From positions 18,501 to 82,500 of the forward strand of contig NZ_CP041238.1 of the NCBI RefSeq assembly GCF_013488225.1: a stretch of 64,000 nucleotides of DNA. Direction: 5' to 3'. The position numbers and the translations under genes were made by a program. Within the stretch, counting starts at the first letter, position 1, and every line of letters starts with the position of its first letter. The notes below the pieces were generated by a model that saw only the letters and a list, made by a program, of their open reading frames with translations, had not been told where the DNA came from and did not search any database. The stretch is from Sinorhizobium mexicanum (GTDB lineage Bacteria > Pseudomonadota > Alphaproteobacteria > Rhizobiales > Rhizobiaceae). Positions 55,295 through 64,000 of the stretch are shown here, piece after piece.

Positions 55295-56635
55295 TCATTT
55301 CGCCAGTTTCGTATCCATCAGCGCGCGCGGCCATTCGACGCTGACACGCGCACCCGAGCTGCCGTTTTCGAAGCGCAGCCGCGCCCCTGAGCGCTCCAGC
55401 AAGGTCTTGGCGATGAAGAGGCCGAGACCAAGGCCGCCGGCGCTGTCGTCCTTCTGCCGTTTGGTGACGTAAGGCTCGCCGATGCGCATGAGGATATCCG
55501 GCGAGAAACCATCGCCATCATCCTCGATCGTCACCTTCACGCGTTCGGCCGTGTGCTCCGCGGTGACGGTCACTTTCTTGCGGGCATAGTCCACCGCGTT
55601 TTCGAGCAGATTGCCGAGCCCGTAGAGGATGCCTGCATTGCGGATGCCGACCGGTTCCGAGGCGCGATCGCCTTTTTCCTTAAGCTCGATCTCGATCCCG
55701 AATTCACGGTGCGGCGCCATAACTTCCTCGATCAGCGAGGAAAGTGGCAGGAGCCGCATATGTTCCTCGCTCTCGGACGAAAGGGTGGTCAGCCGCTTCA
55801 GGATATCGCGGCAGCGTTCGCTCTGGCTGCGCAGGAGGTGAACGTCCTCGCCGAAGCGGGGGTCGTCGCCGAGTTCGCGCTCCATCTCCTTGGCGACGAC
55901 ACTGATGGTGGCGAGCGGCGTTCCGAGTTCGTGCGCGGCGGCCGCGGCGAGACCGTCGAGCTGCGACAGGTGCTTTTCGCGCTGGAGCACAAGCTCCGTT
56001 GCAGTCAGCGCTTCTGAGAGCTCGCTCGCCTCCAGTGAAACCCGGTAGGTGTAGAAGGCGGCAAACGCCGTCATCGAGACGATAGCAAACCAGATACCTG
56101 CCGTCAGTACCCGCGGGATCAGAAGGACGGTTCCCGGATACCAGGGCAGCGGGAAGGGCGAGAAGGCAAGCGCGGTAACGCCGATGACCGCAAAGCCCGC
56201 CAACACGATACTGTGCGGCTTCGGCTGCGAGGCCGAGGAAATGATCACCGGGACGCACAGCAACGGCGCGAAGGGATTGGCGAGGCCGCCGGTGATGAAG
56301 AGCAGTGCGGTCAACTGGGCGAGATCGAGGCCGAGGAGCGCGAAGGCGGCCGGCGGCGTCAACCGGTGCGTCGGCGGAAAGCGGATCGTGAGAAAGGTAT
56401 TCAACAGCGCCAGGCTCGCAATCAGCGCCGAAGACGGAGCGAGCGGCAAGGGAAACTGCAGCCACAACGCTGTAATGATGACTGCGAGCGACTGGCCGCC
56501 GACGGCAAGCCAGCGCAGGCGAACGAGCGTCTGGAGTCTGAGGCTGCGATTGCTGTTCATGTCATTGTAGTCGAGTGCCATTGCTGTTGCCGCTTCCCGC
56601 TTCACGGCTGCGTCCGCCGAGATCGCAGCGCTCAT
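55295..56635 (-). CDS. actS: Sensor histidine kinase ActS (RegB/PrrB family)
   Basis: The membrane sensor that phosphorylates ActR in response to redox state. Six hydrophobic segments fill the first 200 residues; the quinone-site motif GGLANPF is at 116-122. The H-box AAAAHELGTPLATI gives phospho-His235, and the redox-active Cys is in SERCRDIL (Cys275). HATPase motifs (NLLENAVDYA, DDGDGF, GLGLGLFIAKT) follow. I start at ATG 56635 (446 aa); a TTG at 56647 or ATGs at 56581 and 56560 are possible. It begins 43 bases after the hrpB stop. Confidence 0.92.
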   Translation of the reverse strand: MSAAISADAAVKREAATAMALDYNDMNSNRSLRLQTLVRLRWLAVGGQSLAVIITALWLQFPLPLAPSSALIASLALLNTFLTIRFPPTHRLTPPAAFALLGLDLAQLTALLFITGGLANPFAPLLCVPVIISSASQPKPHSIVLAGFAVIGVTALAFSPFPLPWYPGTVLLIPRVLTAGIWFAIVSMTAFAAFYTYRVSLEASELSEALTATELVLQREKHLSQLDGLAAAAAHELGTPLATISVVAKEMERELGDDPRFGEDVHLLRSQSERCRDILKRLTTLSSESEEHMRLLPLSSLIEEVMAPHREFGIEIELKEKGDRASEPVGIRNAGILYGLGNLLENAVDYARKKVTVTAEHTAERVKVTIEDDGDGFSPDILMRIGEPYVTKRQKDDSAGGLGLGLFIAKTLLERSGARLRFENGSSGARVSVEWPRALMDTKLAK

Positions 56636-56678
56636 ATAATGCCCCAAAGCTACCCGATCGCGGAATTATACCGTGGAT

Positions 56679-59138
56679 TCATGTACCACGCGGCTTGGCG
56701 CGTGTCGTCGGCGTCGCGTTCGCCGGGTCCTCCGGCCAGGGATGCTTCGGATAACGCCCGCGCATCTCGGCTCTTACGTCCCGCCACGATCCGGCCCAGA
56801 AGCCCGGCAGGTCGCGTGTCGTCTGGATCGGGCGGTGGCCGGGCGAGATCAGTTCCAGGAGCAGCGGCAGCCGACCGTTGCCGATCGCCGGATGCACCCT
56901 CAGGCCGAAAAGCTCCTGCACGCGGATCGAAAGCAAGGGCTCGTCGCCATCGTAATGGATGGGATGGCGGTGTCCCGTCGGCGCTTCGAAATGCGTCGGG
57001 GCGAGCTTACCGAGATCGCGCTGGAGATCGTAAGGAACGAGCGAAAGCAGACCTTCGGCGAGATCATGGGCCTTGATCCCGTCGATACTGCCGGCGCCAT
57101 GCTGAAACGGCACGAACCAGTCGTCGAGGCGCGACAGCAATGCCTGGTCCGAGATGTCCGGCCAGGGTTCGCCGATTGACCTGTGGAGAAAGCCGATGCG
57201 GTCGCGCAACTGCGCCGCTTCCTTCGAGAAAGGCAGGACTGCAAGCCCCAATTGCCGAACGCCGTCGGCGAGCGCGCGAGCGGCCGCTTCTCCGCCCGGG
57301 CGTGAAAGCGGCGTTTCCTCGAAGATGATGGCGCCGAGCCGAGTGACGCGGCGGGCGCGCACCTGGCGGCTCGCCCGATCGAAGAAGATCTGCTCCTCGC
57401 GCCGGATGGCTTCCGGCATATGTGCCTCGACGTCCGCCCTGGTGATTTCCGCGGCTGCCAATACGCGCTGCGCACCCGCTCTTCCGGTGATGTCGGCGAT
57501 GACCAGCATCCCCGCGGCGGCAAGCCGCTCGGTTTCGGGCACCTCGGCGCCGCGTCCGTTCGCCATGACGAAGCGCCCGCGGCCGCCACGCTGGAGTGCG
57601 ATCCGGTCGGGAAAGGCGTGCATCAGCAATGGACCCGGCAGGGCGCTTTCGCCATTGCTCTTCTGTGCCTTCAGGTCGGTCGCCATGCGTCTTGCCAGAC
57701 CCCGTGCGGCGTCGGCACGATCGCCGCGGTCCGCCCGGAACCGGCGCAGCCGCTCCTCGAGATCGAGACTGCTGCCGCCAAGGCCCTGCTCCGTCAGCAT
57801 CACCGCCAGCAGGCAGGCTTCCTGCGCCTGGCCCTCTTCGGCCGCGGAGACCGCCATTGCCGCCAACCGGACGGGCAAGGCGAGATCGCGAATCCTCCGC
57901 CCGCGCGGCGTCAGCGTGCCGTTGGCATCGAGCGCTCCAAGTTCGATCAGCAGGCTTCGCGCCTCGCGCAGCGTCGTCTCCGGCGGGGGGTCGATGAACG
58001 CGAGCGAGGATGGATCGGCAACGCCCCAATGGGCGAGATCAAGCAGCAGACCCGAAAGGTCGCTCGCAAGGATCTGCGGCGGTGTGAAGGCCGCAAGGGC
58101 CGCAGTCTGGCCCGGGTGCCACAGACGTATCGCGATTCCAGGCTCCGTTCGTCCGGCGCGCCCGGCGCGCTGATCGGCGGATGCCCGTGATACGCGCACA
58201 GTCTCGAGCCGCGTGATCCCTGTCGAGGCTTCGAACACCGGCAGCCGTTGCAGACCGCTGTCGACGACAATGCGCACGCCGTCGATGGTGATCGAAGTTT
58301 CGGCGATCGACGTCGCAAGCACGATCTTGCGCGTGCCGGCCGGTGCCGGACGGATCGCCGCGTCCTGCTCCTTCTGGCTCAGATTGCCGTAGAGCGGCAC
58401 GATCGCAGTCGACTGGTCGAACCGCCCGGCGAGACGCTCAGCGGTGCGGGTGATTTCCGCCTGCCCCGGGAGAAAGGCGAGGATCGAGCCCGCTTCGGAT
58501 CGGTGCGCCTCCACGATCGCGCGCGTGACCGCGTCCTCGGCGCTCTCGCCGGCGCTCCTCTCCTCGTAGCGAATATTGATCGGAAAGCTGCGGCCCTGGC
58601 TTTCGATGACCGGAGCATCGCCGAGCAGCCTGGCGACCCGCCCGACGTCGAGCGTTGCCGACATGACGACGATCTTCAGGTCGTCGCGCAAAGCCGATTG
58701 CACGTCGAGCGCCAGCGCCAGGCCGAAATCGGCGTCGAGCGAGCGCTCGTGGAATTCATCGAAGAGCACGGCGGAAACGCCGGAGAGTTCCGGATCGTCG
58801 AGGATCATCCGGCTGAAGACGCCTTCGGTCACCACCTCGATCCGCGTCCGCGCCGATATCCTGTTGTCGAGCCGCATGCGATAGCCGACGGTCTCGCCGA
58901 CCTTTTCCCCGAGCAGTTCGGCCATTCGTCCCGCGGCTGCACGGGCGGCGAGCCTGCGTGGCTCCAGCAGGATCACCTTGCCACCCTTGAGCCAGGTCTG
59001 GTCCAGAAGGAAGAGCGGCACAAGCGTCGTCTTGCCGGCGCCGGGCGGCGCCGAGAGCACGACGGACGCCGCCTCTTTGAGCGCTTCGCCCATACGGGGA
59101 AGAATGTCACGAACCGGCAGTGGCGGAAGATCGCGCAT
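56679..59138 (-). CDS. hrpB: ATP-dependent helicase HrpB
   Basis: A DEAH-box RNA helicase of 819 aa. Walker A is APPGAGKTT (30-38), motif II DEFHERS, motif III SATLD, then TSIAETSITIDGVR, QRAGRAGRTEPG and the HrpB-specific C-terminal region. Cellular role is not well defined. The start overlaps the stop of the ABC ATPase gene by one base (TGATG). Confidence 0.95.
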   Translation of the reverse strand: MRDLPPLPVRDILPRMGEALKEAASVVLSAPPGAGKTTLVPLFLLDQTWLKGGKVILLEPRRLAARAAAGRMAELLGEKVGETVGYRMRLDNRISARTRIEVVTEGVFSRMILDDPELSGVSAVLFDEFHERSLDADFGLALALDVQSALRDDLKIVVMSATLDVGRVARLLGDAPVIESQGRSFPINIRYEERSAGESAEDAVTRAIVEAHRSEAGSILAFLPGQAEITRTAERLAGRFDQSTAIVPLYGNLSQKEQDAAIRPAPAGTRKIVLATSIAETSITIDGVRIVVDSGLQRLPVFEASTGITRLETVRVSRASADQRAGRAGRTEPGIAIRLWHPGQTAALAAFTPPQILASDLSGLLLDLAHWGVADPSSLAFIDPPPETTLREARSLLIELGALDANGTLTPRGRRIRDLALPVRLAAMAVSAAEEGQAQEACLLAVMLTEQGLGGSSLDLEERLRRFRADRGDRADAARGLARRMATDLKAQKSNGESALPGPLLMHAFPDRIALQRGGRGRFVMANGRGAEVPETERLAAAGMLVIADITGRAGAQRVLAAAEITRADVEAHMPEAIRREEQIFFDRASRQVRARRVTRLGAIIFEETPLSRPGGEAAARALADGVRQLGLAVLPFSKEAAQLRDRIGFLHRSIGEPWPDISDQALLSRLDDWFVPFQHGAGSIDGIKAHDLAEGLLSLVPYDLQRDLGKLAPTHFEAPTGHRHPIHYDGDEPLLSIRVQELFGLRVHPAIGNGRLPLLLELISPGHRPIQTTRDLPGFWAGSWRDVRAEMRGRYPKHPWPEDPANATPTTRAKPRGT

Positions 59139-59803
59139 CAGGCCTCCGCCTCGGTCCCGACCTCGATTACTCTGCCGCCGGCCGCCTCAGCGTCCGCGCC
59201 GTCATGGGTAACGAGGATGATCGGCACACCCGCGGCTTTCGCTTTGGAGAAGACCAGCGCGCGCGTCTGCTGCCTGAGTGCCGCATCGAGTTTCGAAAAA
59301 GGTTCGTCGAGCAGGAGGTAGTGCGGCGCCGACACGAGCGTCCGCTGCAGCGCCACGCGTGCCTTCTGGCCGCCGGAAAGCGTTTCCGGATCGCGATCGA
59401 AGAAGCCGGCAAGCCCGACCTGTTCGAGTGCCTGCTCGGCGATCTGTCGTCTCATTTTATGTCCTTTCACCGCCTGCGGTATCGCGAACACGATGTTGCC
59501 GCCGACCGAGAGATGGGGGAAAAGCAGGGGATCCTGAAACAGGATGCCGGCGTGGCGTTCGTTTGCCGGGACATCGGTCAGGTCTCTGTCGCCGATCAGA
59601 ATTCGACCGGTGACGCGGAAGGCCGGATCGAGAAAACCGCCGGCAAAAGCGAGCAGTGTCGACTTGCCGGAGCCGGACGGGCCCATGACGGTCAGAACCT
59701 CGCCGGGCATTGCCGTCGCCGACACGGACAGCAACGTTCGCCCCGAGAGCCGAATCGTCACATCCGCCAGCGTAAGCGGCATCGGGTCGTCAACTGCCTG
59801 CAT
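59138..59803 (-). CDS. ABC transporter ATP-binding protein, YnjD-like
   Basis: The ATPase of a three-gene importer. Walker A is GPSGSGKS (41-48), signature LSGGQKAR, Walker B YLLLDEPFSKLD. 221 aa, close to YnjD and ThiQ. It abuts the permease stop. No substrate is known for Ynj transporters; thiamine-like or other small molecules have been suggested for the family. Confidence 0.9.
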   Translation of the reverse strand: MQAVDDPMPLTLADVTIRLSGRTLLSVSATAMPGEVLTVMGPSGSGKSTLLAFAGGFLDPAFRVTGRILIGDRDLTDVPANERHAGILFQDPLLFPHLSVGGNIVFAIPQAVKGHKMRRQIAEQALEQVGLAGFFDRDPETLSGGQKARVALQRTLVSAPHYLLLDEPFSKLDAALRQQTRALVFSKAKAAGVPIILVTHDGADAEAAGGRVIEVGTEAEA

Positions 59804-61504
59804 TCATATCCTCATTGCGCGACGGTTGCGGAATAGCAACTGCGGGCCAAGCGAAGCAACGAGAAATGCGAGAAAGGGGAGAGCCGCCTGAACGAGCGCA
59901 TAGACGCCGATGACGCGCCGGTCGCCACCCGCCGAAAGAGCGACCGCCTCGGTGGTAACGGTGGTCAGCCGGCCGGCCCCGACCAGCACTGTCGGAAGGT
60001 AAAGGCTTACCGACACCGAAAACCCGACGGCAAAGGCGGTGAGACAGGCCCGAAACAGGAGCGGCAGCCGGATCGTCAGGAGCACCCGCAGCGGCGATTT
60101 CCCGAGCCCGGCGGCTATCCGCTCGAAGCGTGGATCGAGTTCGCGCCACGGTGCCGATAGCGACAGGAGGACATAGGGCAGGACGAACAGCAGATGGACG
60201 GCGAGGACGCTTGGAAAAGCGGGCGTGAAGCCGATCGAGATCGCGAGGATCTGCAAACCGAAGACAAAGCTGATCTCCGGCACAATGAGCGGCAGATAGA
60301 GAAGCTTGTAGCTTGCGCCGTTGCCGCCCTGGCCGTCTCGATGAAGCAGGGCGACCGCGATGACCAATGCCAGCGCCGAGGCGGAGAGCGCCAGTCCCAC
60401 GGTCGTCAGAAGCGGCCCGGTGATCTGCGGCAGCACGCGCAGCCAGATCTTGGCCGTAATCGCTCCCGGCAGTGTTTTTGGAAACGGCCAGAGACCGGCG
60501 ACGGACCAGATGAAGAGGGCGCCCAGTCCCGAAAATATGACGACGCCGCAGCCAGCCATGGCCAGCCCTGACGTTGCGCGAAGCAGCTGGTCCCTCCGGA
60601 GCCGGGTGCCTGCAAGGGTCATGAAGGTCAGCGCGAACTTTCCGATCCGTTCGAGCGCGAGCCAGATTGCCGTTGCCGCAAAGACAACGAAGAGCTGCAG
60701 CAACGCTCCTGCTGAGGCAAGGAACCGCATCTTGAGATCGTGATCCGCCGCCCAATGGGCAATGCGCACAGGCAGCGTCGCCGGCAGTTGCGGACCAAGG
60801 ATCATCGCGACATCGACAACGGAGACCGAATAGACGAGCACGGCGAAGACCGGCAGCCGGATCTGCCTGTAGAGCGTCGGCCAGAGGCTGATCAGAAAGC
60901 CGGACAAACGTCCGTAGCCAAGCGCTGCCATCAGCTGCCGTGCCCTGCGCAGCGGAAGTTGCGGCAAGCCAGCGAGCGTCACCAGGAAGAGGAACGGCAC
61001 TTCCTTGGTGACGAGCCCCGCGATCATCGAGAGCGCGAGGGGGTCATTCGGCAGAAGCCAGTCCGGCGGCCGCGTGAAGCCGGTCAGCTCAGGCGAGACC
61101 AGCCGGACAAGCAACCCGGAAGGCGCGATGAGGAAAGCAAGAGCAAAGGCCGCCGCGGCGTGTGGAACGGCGAGCAGCGGCGAAACCAGATGGTGGACGC
61201 GGGCAAAAATCGGCGTTCCGGCAAAGCCAGCAATGAACGTTCCGACGATTGCGACCGCCGCAAAGGTGGTGATCAGCCCCGCCGCCAGGGCGACGAGGAC
61301 GGAACGAAGGATGTGAGGTTGGCCGGCAAGCTCGGCGAGATGCGCCGCCGTGGGTTGAAGACCGCCGAGAGCCGGCAGGTAGCCGAATGCCGGCAGGATC
61401 GTTCCGGCGACCCCCGCGAGGACCGGCAGTCCAAGGATGATGACAAGAAGGCCGTTGCCGCTGGGCGAGTAGGTGATCCCTCGGTCTTTAGTTCGCTGCC
61501 CCAT
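59804..61504 (-). CDS. ABC transporter permease, fused two-domain, YnjC-like
   Basis: A 566-aa membrane protein with about 12 spans, made of two BPD_transp_1 domains in one chain, like ThiP and YnjC. The EAA-type loops read RARQLMAALGYGRL (first half) and ERIAAGLGKSPLRVL (second half). Its start overlaps the binding-protein gene by 17 bases and its stop abuts the ATPase start. Confidence 0.9.
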   Translation of the reverse strand: MGQRTKDRGITYSPSGNGLLVIILGLPVLAGVAGTILPAFGYLPALGGLQPTAAHLAELAGQPHILRSVLVALAAGLITTFAAVAIVGTFIAGFAGTPIFARVHHLVSPLLAVPHAAAAFALAFLIAPSGLLVRLVSPELTGFTRPPDWLLPNDPLALSMIAGLVTKEVPFLFLVTLAGLPQLPLRRARQLMAALGYGRLSGFLISLWPTLYRQIRLPVFAVLVYSVSVVDVAMILGPQLPATLPVRIAHWAADHDLKMRFLASAGALLQLFVVFAATAIWLALERIGKFALTFMTLAGTRLRRDQLLRATSGLAMAGCGVVIFSGLGALFIWSVAGLWPFPKTLPGAITAKIWLRVLPQITGPLLTTVGLALSASALALVIAVALLHRDGQGGNGASYKLLYLPLIVPEISFVFGLQILAISIGFTPAFPSVLAVHLLFVLPYVLLSLSAPWRELDPRFERIAAGLGKSPLRVLLTIRLPLLFRACLTAFAVGFSVSVSLYLPTVLVGAGRLTTVTTEAVALSAGGDRRVIGVYALVQAALPFLAFLVASLGPQLLFRNRRAMRI

Positions 61505-62714
61505 ATCGCCGGGTCCATTCTGCTTCGATTCGCGTCATCCAGTCCGGATGCGGCTCGGCGAGCGCAGGTCCAAGTTGGTCGGGGCCGAGCGTCGCGACGC
61601 CGAGATCGAGTGCTTCGAAGGCTTGTCGCTCTGCGGCCGGCAGTTTTGCCAGCGACAGGACGGTCGGATCGCCCCAGATTTTCGGATCCTGCTTGTGCAA
61701 CTGCGCCTCGGGCGAGAGCAGGAAATTGGCGAAGAGCAGCGCCCCGGCCTTCGCCGATGCATTGTAGGGAATCGCGACGAAATGCGTATTGCCGAGCGTG
61801 CCGCCCGAAAAGACGAAGGAGCGCACGCTGCCCGGCAGTTCTCCATTCGCGATCGCAGCCGACGCTTCCGCCGGATTGAAGGCGAAAATGATGTCGAGCT
61901 CGCCGTCGGCGAACTTCTGCTTCATGTCGGGGTAGTTCTGCGGATAGGCTTTGCCCTCGCGCCAGAGCAGCCGCGTAAGCTTGTCGAGATAGGCAAAGAG
62001 CGGCGCTGCATCCGCGGCAAAGGTCGCTTCGTCGACCGGCATTTGCAGCTTGGTTTTGTCGTGGATCAGCTCGGTCAGCACCTGTTTGAGGAACGACGAG
62101 CCGGTGAAGTCCGGTGGCTGCGGATAGGAGAAACGGCCGGGATTGGCTTCGGCCCATTTGAGCAGGTCAGCCGCCGAGTTCGGTAGTTCGCTCGTCGGGG
62201 TCCGCGCCGAATCGTAGAAGAAAACGAGCTTGGCGCCACCCCACGGGCTTTCCAGCCCCTCGGTCACTATCGTGAAATCGGTGAGAACCGTCGGTTTGGT
62301 CTCGTGATCGACATAGATCCAGTTCGGCAGTTTCGTCGCCCAATCGGGCGAGAAGAGCAGGCCTTCGCGTTTCATCGCCGCAAAGTTTTCGCCGTTGATC
62401 CAGACGAGATCGACAGCGCCGTCGTGGTCTTTTCCGGCGGACTTTTCGGCGACGACGGTCGCGACCGCCTTTGCCGTGTCGTCGAGCTTCACATGGACGA
62501 CGGTAACGCCATAACGCGCCTTCATTTCGTCACCGGCCCATCTGATGTAGGCGTTGATGTTTTCCGCTCCGCCCCAGGCGTTGAAATAGACAGTCTGGCC
62601 CTTGGCTTCCGCGACGACCGAATTCCAGTCGTTGAGGTCGATTGCGGCCGCCTCGCCGGCGAGACCGAGGGTTAGGATCGCGGCCGTGATGAACTGTCTT
62701 GCCCGCCCGATCAT
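61488..62714 (-). CDS. ABC transporter substrate-binding protein, YnjB-like
   Basis: A 408-aa periplasmic binding protein of the YnjB family. The signal peptide is RARQFITAAILTLGLAGEAAA, cleaved before IDLNDW. Motifs VYFNAWGGAENINAYI, WINGENFAAMKREGLL and FVAIPYNASAKAGALLFANFLLS-type segments are typical. I use the ATG at 62714; the open frame to 62741 starts in a RIME repeat. No TPP riboswitch is visible upstream. Confidence 0.9.
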   Translation of the reverse strand: MIGRARQFITAAILTLGLAGEAAAIDLNDWNSVVAEAKGQTVYFNAWGGAENINAYIRWAGDEMKARYGVTVVHVKLDDTAKAVATVVAEKSAGKDHDGAVDLVWINGENFAAMKREGLLFSPDWATKLPNWIYVDHETKPTVLTDFTIVTEGLESPWGGAKLVFFYDSARTPTSELPNSAADLLKWAEANPGRFSYPQPPDFTGSSFLKQVLTELIHDKTKLQMPVDEATFAADAAPLFAYLDKLTRLLWREGKAYPQNYPDMKQKFADGELDIIFAFNPAEASAAIANGELPGSVRSFVFSGGTLGNTHFVAIPYNASAKAGALLFANFLLSPEAQLHKQDPKIWGDPTVLSLAKLPAAERQAFEALDLGVATLGPDQLGPALAEPHPDWMTRIEAEWTRRYGAAN

Positions 62715-62731
62715 GAGCCGCTCCGTCTCCG

Positions 62732-62794
62732 CATGCAGCAATTCAAAGTGCTACCGCGTCCCTTGCGCGTCTGAAATGACGCGCGGCGCTGTAG
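62732..62794. repeat. RIME-type repeat, partial, upstream of the YnjB-like gene
   Basis: GCATGCAGCAATTCAAAGTG, CTACCGCGTCCCTTGCGCG and GACGCGCGGCGCTGTAG. It has the linker and one complete palindrome; the other palindrome is missing. Confidence 0.8.
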
Positions 62795-62917
62795 GTGTCG
62801 GGCGAGCGTAAGCCGCGTGCCGCTCGCGTCAATGCACGCCAGCGGCCGCCCCTCTCACGATTCGGTGAAACCGGGTGTCGGGCGTGGGACACGGAAAGGC
62901 ATGATGACCTGCGCCGA

Positions 62918-63865
62918 TCAGCTCGTCTCCCGCTGCGCTTCGAAGGCCAGCACTGCGCCAGCCAGGTCTTCCAATGCAGCTCCGACCGACTTGAACAGCG
63001 TGATTTCCTCGGCTGTCCTGCGGCCGGGATGTGCGCCGCGGGCAAGGTCGAAGAGATCGGCGCAGACCGCATCCTCGGTGATCACGCCCGAGCGGATCGG
63101 CTGGACGATGTCACCGCCTTCGCTGAGCGCCCCTTCGCGCGTGTCGACGAAGATGCTGGAGCGCTCGGCGGCGCGGTCGTCCGATTCGCGCATGGTCGGC
63201 TTGAAGGCGCCGATCAGATCGAGATGCGCGCCCGGCTTCAGCCAATCGCCGCGGACCAGCGGTTCGGACGAAAGGGTAGCGCAGGAAATGATGTCCGCCT
63301 CGCGTGCCGCCGCTTCGAGATTGGTCGCGATCGTCACCGCGATATCCTTGAGGCTGAGCTCCTTGGCCGTCGCTTCCGCCTTTTTCGGATCGCGGCCCCA
63401 GATCGTCACATTGCAGATCGGGCGAACGGATGCGTGCGCCTCGATGACATTCGCCGACAGCCGGCCGGTGCCGACCATCAGCATCCGGCTCGCGTCCTCG
63501 CGTGCGAGATAGCGGGCGGCGAGCGCAGAGGCGGCGGCAGTACGCCGTGCGGTCAGCTCGCCGCCATCGACGATCGCCAGCAATTCGCCGGTCCTGCCGG
63601 AGGAAAGAAGATAGCTGCCATGGATAGCCGGCAGTCCGCGGGCCTGGTTGCCGGGGAACACCGAAACCATCTTGACGCCGACATAGGCGCCCGGCTGCCA
63701 CGCGGGCATCAGGAGCAGCGTCGCATCGGCCTCCCCCGGGACCGCGACATCGTGATGATGGCGCACAGGCATGACGCATCCATTTGCGAACATGTCGCCG
63801 AGCGCTTTGAGAAGCCCGTCCCATGGCAAAGCCGCGCGCGTCTGCGTCGCATCCAGTACCAGCAT
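62918..63865 (-). CDS. Ornithine cyclodeaminase / mu-crystallin family enzyme
   Basis: A 315-aa NAD(P)-dependent enzyme of the OCD family. The Rossmann motif is MLMVGTGRLSANVIEAH; substrate-site residues include RHHHDVAVPG, GVKMVSVFPGN, AIVDGGELTARRTAAASALA and DLIGAFKP. True cyclodeaminases, delta1-pyrroline-2-carboxylate reductases and alanine dehydrogenases share this fold; I cannot tell them apart by eye. The ATG at 63865 follows GGGAGG; the frame is open to 63991 but the conserved start is MLVLDATQ. Minus strand, upstream of the YnjBCD transporter with a 200-base gap. Confidence 0.87.
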   Translation of the reverse strand: MLVLDATQTRAALPWDGLLKALGDMFANGCVMPVRHHHDVAVPGEADATLLLMPAWQPGAYVGVKMVSVFPGNQARGLPAIHGSYLLSSGRTGELLAIVDGGELTARRTAAASALAARYLAREDASRMLMVGTGRLSANVIEAHASVRPICNVTIWGRDPKKAEATAKELSLKDIAVTIATNLEAAAREADIISCATLSSEPLVRGDWLKPGAHLDLIGAFKPTMRESDDRAAERSSIFVDTREGALSEGGDIVQPIRSGVITEDAVCADLFDLARGAHPGRRTAEEITLFKSVGAALEDLAGAVLAFEAQRETS

Positions 63866-64000
63866 TTCGATACCTCCCTGTGCAAAAATCCGAGCGACAC
63901 TAACAGTGTTTGACGGCTGCCGAAATGCGCGTTCGGGAGGGAGGAAGACGCTATCTAGCGAGAGGGATGCCCGCGAGCGAAAGTTTACCAAGTGATCAAC

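Noticed and set aside
62715..62917. Possible TPP riboswitch before the YnjB-like gene
   Set aside because: The CUGAGA core and its partner are absent; the region is a RIME repeat and unstructured spacer.
1..64000. tRNA, rRNA, CRISPR, prophage, transposase or integrase genes
   Set aside because: No T-loop signature, rRNA segment, regular repeat-spacer array or recombinase motif was seen on either strand.

Overview
This window looks like core chromosome of a Sinorhizobium/Ensifer-type alphaproteobacterium (Rhizobiales). The evidence is the linkage pckA / chvI-chvG-hprK-EIIA-HPr-ahcY, the trpFBA-accD-folC run, the hisB-hisH-hisA-hisF-hisE order, an intracellular PHB depolymerase, ActS/ActR, and many copies of a two-palindrome intergenic repeat that matches my memory of the rhizobial RIME1 element, including one in the chvI-chvG gap. 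I see no rRNA, tRNA, CRISPR array, phage module, insertion sequence or plasmid origin. Base composition looks uniform. Gene names are family assignments made by reading the translations; no database search was run.

Layout. 1-6.9 kb: a plus-strand sugar catabolic operon (aldo/keto reductase, Tat-type sugar-binding protein, ABC ATPase, permease, zinc alcohol dehydrogenase, lactonase), most likely for L-fucose or a related sugar. 7.2-10 kb: phaZ, a DUF2852 protein and a DUF45/YgjP-like metallohydrolase. 10.3-15.4 kb: trpF-trpB-trpA-accD-folC. 15.5-29.3 kb, minus strand: ahcY, then the tightly coupled run divL - tsaE/amgK fusion - murU - addB - addA, then trxA. 29.5-33.6 kb, minus strand: chvI, chvG, hprK, EIIA(Man-type), HPr. 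pckA (33.9 kb) diverges from chvI. 35.8-37.7 kb: arfB, a BON-LysM protein and alkB on the plus strand. 37.8-42.6 kb, minus strand: hisB - DUF2628 membrane protein - hisH - hisA - hisF - hisE - coaA. 43-48 kb, plus strand: hslV - GNAT - hslU, a DUF1402 periplasmic protein and a cytochrome P450. 48.3-52.9 kb: a hydantoinase/oxoprolinase-family protein and malate synthase G. 53-64 kb: an L,D-transpeptidase lipoprotein, mmcB, actS/actR, hrpB, a YnjBCD-like ABC transporter and an ornithine cyclodeaminase-family enzyme.

How the genes work together. The central block combines envelope and cell-cycle control: ChvG/ChvI senses the envelope, HprK/HPr/EIIA form a sugar-transport-independent phosphorelay, DivL carries tyrosine where kinases carry the phospho-accepting histidine, and AmgK plus MurU form a peptidoglycan-recycling route with AmgK fused to the tRNA-modification ATPase TsaE. 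The ahcY promoter carries three overlapping half-sites that look like an operator, probably for the SAH-responsive regulator SahR.

I did not find a clearly undescribed system. The points most worth a second look are the nested ahcY operator, the TsaE-AmgK/MurU coupling to divL and addAB, the accessory genes embedded in conserved operons (GNAT in hslVU, DUF2628 in his), and at least five families of short palindromic repeats that fill most intergenic gaps and create false N-terminal extensions in several reading frames.
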